Below, piece after piece: positions 12,057 to 12,515 of a stretch of 12,515 nt of DNA (position 1 is its first letter; every line of letters begins with the position of its first letter). Below the pieces are notes generated by a model that saw nothing but the letters and a program-made list of their open reading frames with translations, did no database searches and was not told the origin of the DNA. Position numbers and translations under genes: made by a program. This stretch comes from an uncultured Clostridia bacterium (GTDB lineage Bacteria; Bacillota; Clostridia; TANB77; CAG-508). Location of the stretch: contig CANQKB010000041.1 of the NCBI GenBank assembly GCA_947624405.1, positions 1-12,515 on the forward strand. Direction: 5' to 3'.

Positions 12057-12515
12057 TTATTCACTATAAGCACTCCCACTAACACCTGCATCTCTAAATT
12101 CAATCATACAATTATCTTTAATATATTTAATATACTTTGAACCTGTAGAGTTTGAAAATACTGTATAAATAAATTCTTCTTGCTTTGTTTTACTGTTATC
12201 AATTAATTCAACTACAACAACATCCTTTACTCTATCTATATAATTATTTTTAAAATTACTTCTATCCGCATTTTCTAGTTCAAAATATTCTTGAATTTTT
12301 ACATTCACATCTTCAAGACTAATTGGCATTTCTACTGTATCAATCCATCCTAATTTATTTAATTCTTTAATAACTTTTTGTGGAATATCTGCAATTGTTC
12401 CATCACTAATTTTAAATATAGCATATACACCTGTTTGTCCTGGATAACTTTCTGCAATTCCTGTATGAATAACAAAAATCTTATCTCCTGTATCCAATTT
12501 ATCATACAAATCCCA
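12057..12515 (-). CDS. Protein with ESYPGQ motif, 5' end outside window (partial)
   Basis: 152 residues visible. The frame is open to the window edge: the first codons read WDLYDKLDTGDK, and the only in-window start would be a TTG without a ribosome binding site, so the gene very likely begins to the right. The first part, TGDKIFVIHTGIAESYPGQT followed by a strand, is like the OB-type core of DUF3221-type small exported proteins, where a G-x-V-x-V...G.ESYP pattern recurs; this is pattern memory only. The middle, WIDTVEMPISLEDVNVKIQE, and the rest (VVVVELIDNSKTKQEEFIYT and on) form a further alpha/beta domain. It ends 20 bases before the next gene starts and belongs to the same accessory group. 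Confidence 0.6.
   Translation of the reverse strand, partial: WDLYDKLDTGDKIFVIHTGIAESYPGQTGVYAIFKISDGTIADIPQKVIKELNKLGWIDTVEMPISLEDVNVKIQEYFELENADRSNFKNNYIDRVKDVVVVELIDNSKTKQEEFIYTVFSNSTGSKYIKYIKDNCMIEFRDAGVSGSAYSE

Overview
This is a strongly A+T-rich window in which every gene I can support lies on the minus strand, so the genes run from right to left. Strong GGAGG-type ribosome binding sites, very short spacings, several ATGA stop/start overlaps, and occasional GTG and TTG starts point to a low-GC Bacillota, most likely a clostridial (gut-type) bacterium. TGA ends genes at the overlaps and Trp is TGG, so the standard code applies rather than the mycoplasma code. I see no rRNA, tRNA or CRISPR array.

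Left two thirds (1-8675): part of the mating-channel operon of a Gram-positive integrative conjugative element or conjugative plasmid. In transcription order it encodes a PrgI-type membrane protein, a separate VirB4-N-terminus-like protein, an unknown protein with a possible SH3-like barrel, the VirB4 ATPase, an unknown helical protein, a membrane-anchored M23 peptidoglycan hydrolase, a CpaE/TadZ-like ParA-fold protein with a degenerate P-loop, a small one-TM protein, a secreted and membrane-anchored protein of a family I associate with such elements, a sortase, and the N-terminal part of a thioester-domain surface adhesin cut by the window edge. Together these suggest a channel (PrgI, VirB4), a wall-opening enzyme (M23), and a surface attachment module (sortase plus adhesin) that could hold mating partners together. 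Relaxase, coupling protein and VirB6-like protein are not in the window. A weak terminator-like hairpin at 2719-2746 may lower expression of the last three genes.

Middle (8676-9771): a leader with two hairpins separates the channel operon from an upstream operon. That operon encodes four tiny proteins of 56-72 residues, each predicted to be a two-TM hairpin, plus a fifth two-TM protein ending in a four-cysteine zinc ribbon (9771-10019). Two of the tiny genes are too short for a normal ORF cutoff, and two others need their starts moved downstream.

Right end (10040-12515): a perfect, directly adjacent duplication of a 498-base unit (10040-10537 and 10538-11035). Each unit carries a 123-residue one-TM gene and an extended -10 promoter, so one promoter copy faces the second gene copy and the other faces the zinc-ribbon operon. 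Further upstream are two more N-terminally anchored proteins of unknown function and a gene cut by the right edge that contains an ESYPGQ motif. This right half looks like accessory cargo next to the transfer genes; its function cannot be read from the sequence.
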